Source: Bacteroidaceae bacterium (GTDB taxonomy: Bacteria; Bacteroidota; Bacteroidia; Bacteroidales; Bacteroidaceae). Taken from it: a stretch of 64,000 nt of DNA. The notes beneath the pieces are model-generated. The model made no database searches and had not been told where the DNA came from. It worked only from the letters and a program-made list of their open reading frames with translations. Of this stretch, positions 16,991-25,904 are shown in pieces (position 1 is the first letter of the stretch; the number at the start of each line of letters is the position of its first letter). The stretch lies in assembly GCA_017536695.1 (NCBI GenBank), contig JAFXGX010000013.1, positions 1-64,000 of the forward strand, written 5' to 3'. The position numbers were made by a program, and so were the translations under genes.

Positions 16991-17575
16991 ATGGAAATTT
17001 CAAACAAGTATATGCGTGTGGCATACACGCTGTATTCGCATCGTGGCGAGGAGTGTGAAGAGGTCGAGAAGACAACACGCGAACAGCCGTTCGCTTTTCT
17101 CACAGGTGTAGGATATACGCTCGATGCATTCGAGGAGAATCTGAAGGATTTGAAGAAAGGCGAAGAGTTTGATTTTACAATCCCGTTTGCCGACGCTTAC
17201 GGCGAGTTCGACCCCGACCATGTACAGGACTTTGACCGCGAGGTGTTTACCATTGACGGCAAGTTCGACTCGGCGCATATCTATGCGGGTAACGTGGTAG
17301 AGATGATGCGTGCTGACGGCTCGCCCATCCTTGCGACAGTCAAGGAGGTTACTCCGCTGAAGGTTGTCATGGACTTCAATCATCCCCTTGCCGGCTGCGA
17401 CCTGCAGTTTGTGGGAACTGTTGTCGAGACACGTCCGGCAAAGGAGTCTGAACTCAAGAAGTTCTATGACTCTTTGAAGGCTTCATGCAGCTGCAGTGGC
17501 GGTTGTAGCGGCTGTGGCGGCGGTTGTGGCGATGGCAGTTGTGGCGATGGCGGTTGCGAGGGATGTGGCCATTGA
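16991..17575 (+). CDS. slyD: SlyD-like FKBP peptidyl-prolyl isomerase with metal-binding tail
   Basis: Cytoplasmic proline isomerase and chaperone; SlyD also carries nickel. 194 residues. The FKBP part is split by the insert-in-flap domain: YTLYSHRGEE, then GVGYTLDAFEENLKDLKKGE, then the flap domain (about 65-120), then DFNHPLAGCDLQFVGTV. The C-terminal 30 residues are almost only Cys, Gly, Ser, Asp and His, the soft-metal tail of the family. ATG at 16991. aroC follows 18 bases later, so the two may be co-transcribed. Confidence 0.92.
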   Translation: MEISNKYMRVAYTLYSHRGEECEEVEKTTREQPFAFLTGVGYTLDAFEENLKDLKKGEEFDFTIPFADAYGEFDPDHVQDFDREVFTIDGKFDSAHIYAGNVVEMMRADGSPILATVKEVTPLKVVMDFNHPLAGCDLQFVGTVVETRPAKESELKKFYDSLKASCSCSGGCSGCGGGCGDGSCGDGGCEGCGH

Positions 17576-17593
17576 TTACAAGATGACGTATAT

Positions 17594-18676
17594 ATGAACA
17601 GTATCGGCCAGTTGCTTCGCCTTACGACCTTCGGCGAGTCGCATGGAGCGGCTATCGGAGGTGTTCTCGATGGCTTCCCCGCTGGGGTTGTCATCGATGA
17701 GGATTTTGTGCGTGGCGAGATGCAGAGGCGCCGCCCGGGGCAGAGTGCTATAACCACCCAACGCAACGAGCAGGACGAAGTAAGGTTCCTATCGGGTATT
17801 TTCGAGGGGCGCTCGACGGGCACTCCCATAGCCTTTGTCATTGAGAACAGCAACAACCGCAGCGGCGATTATGATAATCTGCGCGAGGCATTCCGTCCTT
17901 CGCATGCCGATTATGTGTATGACCGCAAGTATGGTGTACGCGACCACAGGGGCGGTGGCCGTTCCTCGGCACGCGAGACTGCGGTGCGCGTCTGCGCGGG
18001 TGCTCTTGCCAAACTGGCATTGGACAGGTTGGGGATTACGGTGCAGGCATATACGTCGCAGGTGGGCGATATCCTGCTCGACGGCAGTTATGTATGCTAC
18101 GACCTCTCGCTTGCCGAGACGAATGCGGTGCGCTGTCCCGATGCGGCAAAGGCTGCTGAAATGGAGCAGCTCATCCTTGATGTTAAGCGCGACGGCGACA
18201 CCGTCGGCGGGGTGGTGACATGCGTGGTTAAGGGTGCTCCCATAGGATTGGGCGAACCGCTCTACGATAAGCTTACCTCATCGTTGGCGCATGCCATGCT
18301 CTCGATAAATGCGGCAAAGGGCTTTGATTACGGCAACGGTTTTGCGGCTGCTGCAGGGCGCGGTTCGCAGCAGAACGACCTCTTCTGCAACCGCAATGGA
18401 GAGATTGCGACACGCACCAACAACAGCGGCGGCATTCAGGGCGGAATCTCCAACGGTAACGATATATATTTCCGTGTGGCGTTCAAGCCGGTGGCTACTC
18501 TGCTGAAAGAGCAGGAGACCGTTACGCGCGACGGCGAGGAGACTGCCCTGCTCGCGCGTGGGCGTCATGACCCGTGCGTGGTGCCGCGTGCGGTTCCGGT
18601 AGTCGAGGCCATGGCTGCACTGGTCGTGCTCGACCATTATATGCTCGCAAGGGCAAAGGACAGGATGTTCGTGTGA
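17594..18676 (+). CDS. aroC: Chorismate synthase
   Basis: Last step of the shikimate pathway: EPSP to chorismate, FMN-dependent, cytoplasmic. 360 residues, the normal length. Signatures are [12 protein letters not shown] near the start, [37 protein letters not shown] and [13 protein letters not shown] in the middle, and [17 protein letters not shown] at the end. The C-terminus is complete. Placed between slyD and a DUF6057 membrane gene; no other aromatic biosynthesis gene is nearby. Confidence 0.97.
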   Translation: MNSIGQLLRLTTFGESHGAAIGGVLDGFPAGVVIDEDFVRGEMQRRRPGQSAITTQRNEQDEVRFLSGIFEGRSTGTPIAFVIENSNNRSGDYDNLREAFRPSHADYVYDRKYGVRDHRGGGRSSARETAVRVCAGALAKLALDRLGITVQAYTSQVGDILLDGSYVCYDLSLAETNAVRCPDAAKAAEMEQLILDVKRDGDTVGGVVTCVVKGAPIGLGEPLYDKLTSSLAHAMLSINAAKGFDYGNGFAAAAGRGSQQNDLFCNRNGEIATRTNNSGGIQGGISNGNDIYFRVAFKPVATLLKEQETVTRDGEETALLARGRHDPCVVPRAVPVVEAMAALVVLDHYMLARAKDRMFV

Positions 18677-18749
18677 ACATCGGCCCGAGGGTTTCGCGCT
18701 CTGTCGCGCAGTGACTTCGGGGAACAAAATAGAACCACAAGATATAACT

Positions 18750-20867
18750 ATGAATAAAACCACCAGAAAGAGTCCTGCGGCTCAGAAGGAGGGCGGCTTT
18801 TCTGCCCCTTCGTTCCTGACCGTCGCTCTGCCGAAGGCGCAAAAGTACATTGTGCCCTGTTTCTTTATCGTACTGTGGGCATTGCTTGCCTTCTATGAGT
18901 CGGCTCTGTTGAAGAGGACCGAGTCCTTCTCGCTCTTCCTCTTTGACGGAACATATTTCGATACGATGATGTCGGTGCCGGCGGGCATGCTCTCCTACAT
19001 TGGCTGTTTCCTGAACCAGTTCTTCTATTATCCTGTTCTGGGTGCAACGGTGTACGTGGCGCTATTGTTCGTCGTATATGCGCTTGTCCGCAAGGTGTTC
19101 GAGATACCGTCGTCCTGTTCGCTTCTGGCACTTGTGCCGGTTGTCGCGCTTGTCGCCTCTAATACCCAGCTCGGATATTGGCTCTTCTACCTGAAGATGC
19201 CCGGATATTATTATATGGCACTTGTTGCCACGATCTTCTCGCTTTTGGGAATGTGGGCGTACAGGAGTGCCGGCAACGTGCTCCGCATGGCACTGCTTGT
19301 CGTGTGGGTAGCTGCGGGCTATCCCCTTATGGGTGTCTATGCTCTTGTGTCGGCGCTGCTCATGGCGCTGTTGGGCATTATCCTTGCCTGTCGCGACAAA
19401 AAGAGGATGACATTGCCTCTTGTGGCCATGGCCGTTGCGCTGCTGCTTGTGTGTGTCGTGCCAAGGCTCTACTATTACTGTTACGCCCTTGTACCGCTGG
19501 AACGTATATATGTAGCGGGTGTTCCCGCAATGCAGTGGAAGCAGGGTGCTGTCGATGGCGTGGTATATGAGACGGAATCTGTATGGCAGTGCATACACCT
19601 CTATTGGGTGCCTTTCTGCCTGTTGCTCCTGTCTATGCTTGGCGGTGCGGCTTCTCTGCTTGTGCGCGGACGCTTCTCGCGCAAGAGCATCACTGTCTCT
19701 GTATCTCTGCTCTTTGCACTGTCGCTTCTTTTCTCATACTGTTTCTGGTTCAGCAACAAGAACTTCCGCATCGAGAACAAACAGATGGTTGCAATGTGGA
19801 ATGAGGATTGGGAGTCTGTCGCCGGGTATGCCAAGGAGAGCGATGAACCTACACGTCAGATAATACTCAACAAGAATATCGCTTTGATAAATATGGGTAA
19901 GGTGGGCAGTGAGATGTTCGCCTATCCCGATGGAGGTGTGTTGCCCATTTCCCCGCTGGCGGTTCATATGACCCACACCGACGGCAGTTCGGTATATTAC
20001 AATTACGGCAAGTTCAATTACTCTTACCGCTGGTGCGTGGAGAACTCCGTCGAGTATGGCTGGCGTCCCGAGTATCTGAAGAATGCTGCCCGCTCCATGC
20101 TGTTGGCCGGGGAGTACAGGCTTGCTGCCAGGTATGTAAAGATTCTCAAGAGTACAATGTTCCATGGCGGCTGGGCCCGTGAACTGGAGAAGTATATTGA
20201 TGACCCCGGGCTCATAGCTGGCGAGGAGTCGTTTGCCATACCTTTGCAGTTCGCATGCTACGAGGATGTGCTTGGCGTGGATGAGGGTGTCGAGGCGCAT
20301 CTTACCTCAACGCTTGACGCGCAGAATGTGCAGAATCAGAACAATGCAAAAATGATTCTCTCCATGCGTGATGCCTTTGTCGACGGTGACATCAAGGCAC
20401 TTATGGCTGCGTATGAGAACAAAAAGGATGTTACATTGGAATTCATCGAATCATCGATGCTGGTAACTCTTATAAAGAAAGATTCAAAACGTTTCTGGAA
20501 TCTCCTCGGACTCTACCTCGAGAAGCATCTCGAGGGGGTTGACATGTCTGCTGGCAGGGTTACAAAGTATCTTCCCATTCACTATCAGGAAGCACTGCTC
20601 CTCTTCATGTTTCTCGACAAGGGAAAGAGCGTGAATATAGGCGATGAGTTCCTCAGCACTATTGTTTCAAGGACTCCTGGCGGTGCAGAGTCGCGCTTCG
20701 GGAATTTCCAGAGAGCGGTGGCAGTCAACAGGGATGCGCTCAGAAAGAAGTATCCCGATATCCCCGATGCCCGCATGAACGCGCAGCTTGCGGCGCTGTT
20801 GAAGAAGGAGTTCGGTAATACATATTATTACTATTACTTCTTTGTTAAGAAGATAAAGACATATTAA
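18750..20867 (+). CDS. DUF6057-type multi-spanning membrane protein
   Basis: 705 residues from the ATG at 18750; a GTG at 18711 is in frame but would add a non-hydrophobic stretch. After a basic cytoplasmic start, the first half (about 30-340) carries around nine to ten hydrophobic segments. The second half is soluble and helical, with repeated short blocks such as NAARSMLLAGEYRLAARYVK that look TPR-like. The resemblance to DUF6057 of Bacteroidota is from memory. The stop codon overlaps the track of the next gene, whose ATG is 24 bases on. Function unknown; it pairs with the haem-motif lipoprotein downstream. Confidence 0.7.
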   Translation: MNKTTRKSPAAQKEGGFSAPSFLTVALPKAQKYIVPCFFIVLWALLAFYESALLKRTESFSLFLFDGTYFDTMMSVPAGMLSYIGCFLNQFFYYPVLGATVYVALLFVVYALVRKVFEIPSSCSLLALVPVVALVASNTQLGYWLFYLKMPGYYYMALVATIFSLLGMWAYRSAGNVLRMALLVVWVAAGYPLMGVYALVSALLMALLGIILACRDKKRMTLPLVAMAVALLLVCVVPRLYYYCYALVPLERIYVAGVPAMQWKQGAVDGVVYETESVWQCIHLYWVPFCLLLLSMLGGAASLLVRGRFSRKSITVSVSLLFALSLLFSYCFWFSNKNFRIENKQMVAMWNEDWESVAGYAKESDEPTRQIILNKNIALINMGKVGSEMFAYPDGGVLPISPLAVHMTHTDGSSVYYNYGKFNYSYRWCVENSVEYGWRPEYLKNAARSMLLAGEYRLAARYVKILKSTMFHGGWARELEKYIDDPGLIAGEESFAIPLQFACYEDVLGVDEGVEAHLTSTLDAQNVQNQNNAKMILSMRDAFVDGDIKALMAAYENKKDVTLEFIESSMLVTLIKKDSKRFWNLLGLYLEKHLEGVDMSAGRVTKYLPIHYQEALLLFMFLDKGKSVNIGDEFLSTIVSRTPGGAESRFGNFQRAVAVNRDALRKKYPDIPDARMNAQLAALLKKEFGNTYYYYYFFVKKIKTY

Positions 20868-20893
20868 TGCGTTGTTGCACAAATTATTATAGT

Positions 20894-22396
20894 ATGAAAC
20901 AAATGTTAAGATATATTCTGCTTGTGCCGTTGCTGGCTTTCGTTGCCTGCACCGCACAGCTGCCCGAGAAGTATACCGAGAAGGATGAACTTCCTACGAT
21001 ATTTCCCGAATATACCGATGTTACGGTGCCGTGCAATATCGCGCCGTTGACTTTCCGTGTCGACGTTGAGGGTGATGATTACGTGACGCTCCTCAAAGCA
21101 GCCGATATCGAGGTTGTCGTGGGTGGGCGCGAGGTGGCTCTCTCCCCCGATGAGTGGAACAGTCTGCTTGCTGCAGCAAAGGGCGGCAGCATAAAGGTCG
21201 ATGTTTTTGTAGGGCTGAATGGCATGTGGGAAAAGTACAGAACGTTTGACATATTCGTGTCACCCGATGAGATAGACCCGTATATCTCTTATCGTCTGAT
21301 ACCGCCCTCGTATGTGGCGTATGAGAAACTGACAATCAACCAACGTGCCCTTTCTTCATACGATGAGGATGTGATTTTCAGCAACATGATGATTGAGACA
21401 GAGCCTGCAGGCCAGTGCATCAACTGCCATGCGTACAAGAACTACAAGACCGACAATATGCAGTTCCATGTGCGTCAGGCATTGGGCGGAACAATCTTCG
21501 TTCATGACGGAGAGATAAAGAAAGTGAACCTGAAAAGCGATTCCACAATTTCGGCAGGCGTATATCCGGCCTTCAATCCGAAGTACGATGTCGTTGCCTA
21601 TTCGGTAAACACGACAGGACAGATTTTCCATACCAGGCATCCGAATAAAGTCGAGGTGCAGGATACGCTGAGCGATATAATAGTGTACAATCCTGTCAAT
21701 GAGACTGTTACTAATGTCGCGAATGACCCCAATGCGCTCGAGGTGTTCCCGACATGGTCACCAGACGGAAAGACTCTCTATTACTGTGTCGCCGACGTCA
21801 GGTGCGAGGATCCGACAAAGACGCGTGTGACACAGCTGGTCGAGGGGTACAAGGATATCAAGTACGATATTGTCAGCCGTTCATGGGACCCTGAGACAGG
21901 CCTTTTCGGTGATGTGGATACGCTTTTCCTCTCCTCGGCCATGGGCAAGAGCGCAACCTTCCCGCGTGTCTCCCCCTGCGGCAAGTATCTGCTTTTCGCC
22001 TTGGGCGAGTACGGCTGTTTCCACATATGGCACAAGGATGCCGATCTCTATCTGCTCAATCTTGAGGACGGCTCATACTGGCCGCTCGAGAAAGCGAACT
22101 CTCCCTTTGCCGAGAGTTATCATGCCTGGAGCAGCAACGGCCGTTGGATACTGTTCGCCAGTCGCCGCATGGAGAATAACTACAGTCGCCTGTATATTGC
22201 GCATGTAAACCCCGACGGCTCAAGTGACAAGGCATTTGCCTTGCCGCAGAAAAGCGCGGGATATTATGATTTCTTCGACCGCTCTTACAATGTACCCGAG
22301 TTCATGGTTGAGCCTGTGACAATTACCCCGCAGGAGTTTGTGGAGGTTGTGAAAGGCGAGACGGCAAAAGTTAAATACTCCTCAAAAGTAAAGTGA
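20894..22396 (+). CDS. PD40/TolB-type beta-propeller lipoprotein with a CxxCH haem motif
   Basis: 500 residues from the ATG at 20894. Lipobox LAFVAC with Cys19. After an N-terminal domain (about 25-130), a c-type haem motif CINCH stands at 175-179. The rest (about 190-490) is a WD40-like propeller with PD40 repeats: YPAFNPKYDVVAYS, FPTWSPDGKTLYY, FPRVSPCGKYLLFA and YHAWSSNGRWILFASRR. It would be an envelope cytochrome-like sensor or redox protein if haem is attached. It follows the DUF6057 gene closely, as a probable pair, and lies directly before the fasciclin-SusCD locus but is separated from it by a hairpin and a new promoter. Confidence 0.8.
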   Translation: MKQMLRYILLVPLLAFVACTAQLPEKYTEKDELPTIFPEYTDVTVPCNIAPLTFRVDVEGDDYVTLLKAADIEVVVGGREVALSPDEWNSLLAAAKGGSIKVDVFVGLNGMWEKYRTFDIFVSPDEIDPYISYRLIPPSYVAYEKLTINQRALSSYDEDVIFSNMMIETEPAGQCINCHAYKNYKTDNMQFHVRQALGGTIFVHDGEIKKVNLKSDSTISAGVYPAFNPKYDVVAYSVNTTGQIFHTRHPNKVEVQDTLSDIIVYNPVNETVTNVANDPNALEVFPTWSPDGKTLYYCVADVRCEDPTKTRVTQLVEGYKDIKYDIVSRSWDPETGLFGDVDTLFLSSAMGKSATFPRVSPCGKYLLFALGEYGCFHIWHKDADLYLLNLEDGSYWPLEKANSPFAESYHAWSSNGRWILFASRRMENNYSRLYIAHVNPDGSSDKAFALPQKSAGYYDFFDRSYNVPEFMVEPVTITPQEFVEVVKGETAKVKYSSKVK

Positions 22397-22436
22397 ATTT
22401 TAACAATTGACTGTTAAATAAACGAAAAATAAACTC

Positions 22437-22474
22437 AGCCCCTCCTTTGGTTTGTTTTAGCCTCAGGAGGGGCT
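22437..22474 (+). terminator. Hairpin after the PD40 lipoprotein gene
   Basis: A 10-bp perfect stem AGCCCCTCCT / AGGAGGGGCT with an 18-base T-rich loop, 40 bases past the stop. There is no T-run after it, so it could be a Rho-aided end or an mRNA 3' protector. Confidence 0.6.
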
Positions 22475-22527
22475 GGCTCTGTGTTAAAATGTGAAAAAAA
22501 AGGTCAAATGGCGAAAAAAAAAGTGGT

Positions 22528-22562
22528 TTTGTGCGAATATTTATTTAAAAGTCTTATTTTTG
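22528..22562 (+). promoter_or_regulatory. Promoter of the fasciclin-SusCD locus
   Basis: TTTG at 22528-22531 and an exact -7 box TATTTTTG at 22555-22562, with a 23-base spacer, slightly long. It leaves a leader of about 70-75 bases before the ATG at 22643. Confidence 0.55.
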
Positions 22563-22642
22563 CACATTACCAAAGGGCATTTTATGCCTTGACGTGATAT
22601 GCTTAAAAAAATGAAAAATAATATCTAATAAATTTTGTACTT

Positions 22643-25600
22643 ATGTTTAAGCACCGTTTAAGTAAAATTGGCAAGGCATCGCTCGTAGTAGCGTGCATGC
22701 TTCTTGTAGGCGGTTCTTTCGTTTCGTGTGAGGATGATTACTTCTACGATGACAAGGAGCCGAGTTGGTTGGGCGCAAGCATTTACAACTTCTTGGAGAC
22801 TGGTTCTCCAGGTCACACCTACGCAAACTTTGTCGAGCTTATCGACAGTTTGGGTGAGAAGGAAACGCTGGCTCATACAGGTAGTAAAACTCTGTTTGTG
22901 GCAGATGACGCCGCATTCGAGAGATTCTTTGAGAACAACCCATGGGGTGTAAAGAGCATCAGTGAGATGTCAAGAGCTCAGATGAAGATTCTTCTCTACA
23001 GCTCAATGCTTGACAATGCCATGTTGCTTGAAATGCTTTCAAGCGTCGGTGCCGAAGAGGGCGACAGAGGCCGTTGCTTGCGTCGTAACACATCTTCAGC
23101 GGTTGTTGATACCATTTCTCTTACCAACGAAAGACCTGCATATAACAAGTTCTGGGACGCTCTCCGTGGTACAGGCGAGGAGTATCTGCGTCTGGCAAAG
23201 GACGGTACAAGGCCAATGATGGTGCATTTCTTGCCAGAGTATCTGAAGAACAAGAATGTCAAGGCTTCTGATATTGAGTTCCTCTTCAGGAAGAACGGTG
23301 AACAGACAAATACATTCCAGGATGGCGAGGCTTCAATCTTCGGCAGCAAGCTTGTTGCCAGTGATGTTCCTACAGGAACCTTCTCTGATGACACAATGAC
23401 AATCACTTGTAAGAACGGTTATATCTACCGTCTCGACAATGTGCTTCTGCCACCTTCAAACATGGCCGAGGAGTTGCGCCGTCATGAGGATACAAAGATT
23501 TTCAGTCATCTTCTTGACCGTTTCTGTATTCCTGTTTACGATGCGGCTCTGACTGCTGAGTACAGGGGCGTTCATAACGTCGAGGACAGCGTCTTCCGTC
23601 TCCGCTATTTCGCTAAGGAGCATTTCACTACCTATTCAGAATTGAAGGCAGGCCAGGCTCCGACCTCAAATGAACTGCTTGTGTTCGACCCGGGATGGAA
23701 CCAGATTAACAACAGTCTCGATGCAAATCAGGATATGGCAGCAATGTTCGTTCCAAAGGATGACGTGCTCTATACCTATTTCGTAGAGGGTGCAGGTAAG
23801 TTCCTTATCGATGAATTTGCACCGGACGTAGTGGTTACGGACTATGCTTCTCTTATGGAAGCGCTTGACTGCGTGCCCGAGAATAATATTGCACCTCTTT
23901 TGAATAACCTGATGAAGCCTTCGTTTGTCGATACGGTTCTCAGCAAGTTCGAGAAGATTACCGATGATGCCAACGATGAGATGGGTATCAGGGGCGAGCA
24001 TGTCGAGGAGTGCGTGATTGCAAACAATGGTGTCATATATATATTAAATAATGTATTCGGCCCGGCTATGTATCAGGCAGTTTCGGCTCCGACTATGGTG
24101 TTCGGCAACATGGATATTATGCAACGTGTCATCGATGACCTGAAATACAACTACTACCTCCTTGCAATGGATGCCGAGTACAGTCTCATCGTTCCGGATG
24201 ATACTGCGTTCGTTTATTACGACCCGATATCTAAGGCAGGAGCTCAGCCTTATGTATATACATACCGTTACGGTACAAAGAAAAATCCCAATGCGCTTGC
24301 CGTTGAACAGCATAAGTTCGATGCAGCGACATATACAATCGGAGACAGCGTAGGTTTTACTGAGAATATTTCTTTGGAAGGCGTCCATAAGACACGTATG
24401 ACCGATATCATGGAGTATCTGATCATTGTACATGATGAGGGCGACGGCATCAAGAGAGCCGACGGTACCATGAACCCGAGACAGTACTATCAGACAAAGG
24501 GCTATGGTGCTATCAAGGTTGATGCAAGTGACCCCGAGAACATCAAGTTCTATGGTGGTGAGCAGCTTGAGAACGGTACTGAGATTGTCGCAAGCAGCGT
24601 TTATGAGCAGAAGAACGGTCTGACATTCTGTACAGTGCCTTCGGGCGAGGCCTCTCCTTCTCAGAGACTCTCTGGCATACCTACACCTCCTACAAAGTCT
24701 GTATATAGCAATATCGAGGCTTTGGCTCTTGAGGAGACCGACCCGTTCTATGAGTTCTTAGAGCTCTGTGCACCAATCGATACTGTAAACTCTTCAGATA
24801 TAAGAACAATTTTGAGAAATCTGTTCTACAAGGATGTCGAGATAACATCAACTAATACGACAGCACTTAATGATTCAGCACGACTTTATACAACATTCTA
24901 CACTGAGTACTCTTTCAGCAAGGGTGATGAGGAACCGAACGGTAAGATAAACAATCTTGTACCTTTCTTCAATACATTCCACTATACTGTATATGTTCCA
25001 TCGAATGATGCAGTCAAGGATATGTTTGAACTTGGATTGCCGGATTGGGCTGATATCATGGAGCTTACTCCTAAAGCACCGTTGAAAGCAGCTGCCCAGT
25101 TGCGTCTGCTCAATAGTTTCTTGCGTTACCACTTCCAGGATAATTCAATCTATGTTGACAAGGTGCCATTCTCAATGGCTCTTCCCGGTGGTGGCTTTGC
25201 TTATGAGGCCGGTTTTGCTACAGCTGTAATAAACAACAAGACAGGCCGTTTCTATGAGATCAATGTGAAGAGCGAGCAGAGTGGCGATGGTTATGACCTC
25301 GTTCTTACCGACCAGCTCGGAAACACCGCAAGGGTCATCAAGGATGGCGAAGAGGGCAAGACATGGAATGTTATGGCACGCGATGTGGAGTATACAGTCG
25401 GCAACAACAAGCAGCCTAACGGCATGCAGAGGTCTTCTTTCTCTGTAATCCACTCTATTGACAAGGCTCTCTTGCACGAAGGTCTCTTCGGCTTTGACGG
25501 ACGTTTCCGCCGTTATGCCGATGGTGGCGAGGCTGTCGAGATTATGAATATTGACGGCAACGATTACCTTGTTGCAATGTATGGTACAGTCGCATTGCCT

Positions 25601-25876
25601 GACAAGACAGGTGTAGAGAGAGACTTGAAGCTTGCATATATCATGAAACCTCTCAGCGAGAGCGATGCAGCATACAATTCAAAGCATACACGTGAGACAT
25701 ATCTCCTTGATGCTGAAGATGAAAAGATTCTCATTACAGAGGAAGGCCTTCGTGTAAAGATTACAGGAGAGGATGAGGACGGCAATATCCTGTACGAGTA
25801 TGTATTAGAGGATGGCAAAATGCAGCATGTTGACAAGGATGGCAACATGTCCCCAGTTGCTGAGAACAACAATTAA
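22643..25876 (+). CDS. Fasciclin (FAS1) multi-domain lipoprotein
   Basis: 1077 residues. Lipobox GGSFVSC with Cys29 and an acidic stretch after it (EDDYFYDDKE) typical of surface-exposed Bacteroidota lipoproteins. At least four FAS1 domains are marked by their conserved strand: TLFVADDAAFERFF (about 84), AMFVPKDDVLYTYF (about 370), SLIVPDDTAFVYY (about 515) and TVYVPSNDAVKDMF (about 785). First of the six-gene locus, 28 bases before SusC. FAS1 domains are adhesion or ligand-binding modules; in this setting it may be the surface glycan- or protein-binding subunit of the SusCD transporter (inference). It ends with a Lys/Asp/Glu-rich tail. Confidence 0.85.
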   Translation: MFKHRLSKIGKASLVVACMLLVGGSFVSCEDDYFYDDKEPSWLGASIYNFLETGSPGHTYANFVELIDSLGEKETLAHTGSKTLFVADDAAFERFFENNPWGVKSISEMSRAQMKILLYSSMLDNAMLLEMLSSVGAEEGDRGRCLRRNTSSAVVDTISLTNERPAYNKFWDALRGTGEEYLRLAKDGTRPMMVHFLPEYLKNKNVKASDIEFLFRKNGEQTNTFQDGEASIFGSKLVASDVPTGTFSDDTMTITCKNGYIYRLDNVLLPPSNMAEELRRHEDTKIFSHLLDRFCIPVYDAALTAEYRGVHNVEDSVFRLRYFAKEHFTTYSELKAGQAPTSNELLVFDPGWNQINNSLDANQDMAAMFVPKDDVLYTYFVEGAGKFLIDEFAPDVVVTDYASLMEALDCVPENNIAPLLNNLMKPSFVDTVLSKFEKITDDANDEMGIRGEHVEECVIANNGVIYILNNVFGPAMYQAVSAPTMVFGNMDIMQRVIDDLKYNYYLLAMDAEYSLIVPDDTAFVYYDPISKAGAQPYVYTYRYGTKKNPNALAVEQHKFDAATYTIGDSVGFTENISLEGVHKTRMTDIMEYLIIVHDEGDGIKRADGTMNPRQYYQTKGYGAIKVDASDPENIKFYGGEQLENGTEIVASSVYEQKNGLTFCTVPSGEASPSQRLSGIPTPPTKSVYSNIEALALEETDPFYEFLELCAPIDTVNSSDIRTILRNLFYKDVEITSTNTTALNDSARLYTTFYTEYSFSKGDEEPNGKINNLVPFFNTFHYTVYVPSNDAVKDMFELGLPDWADIMELTPKAPLKAAAQLRLLNSFLRYHFQDNSIYVDKVPFSMALPGGGFAYEAGFATAVINNKTGRFYEINVKSEQSGDGYDLVLTDQLGNTARVIKDGEEGKTWNVMARDVEYTVGNNKQPNGMQRSSFSVIHSIDKALLHEGLFGFDGRFRRYADGGEAVEIMNIDGNDYLVAMYGTVALPDKTGVERDLKLAYIMKPLSESDAAYNSKHTRETYLLDAEDEKILITEEGLRVKITGEDEDGNILYEYVLEDGKMQHVDKDGNMSPVAENNN

Positions 25877-25904
25877 TTGTGATGTAGAATAAACATAATT
25901 AGCC

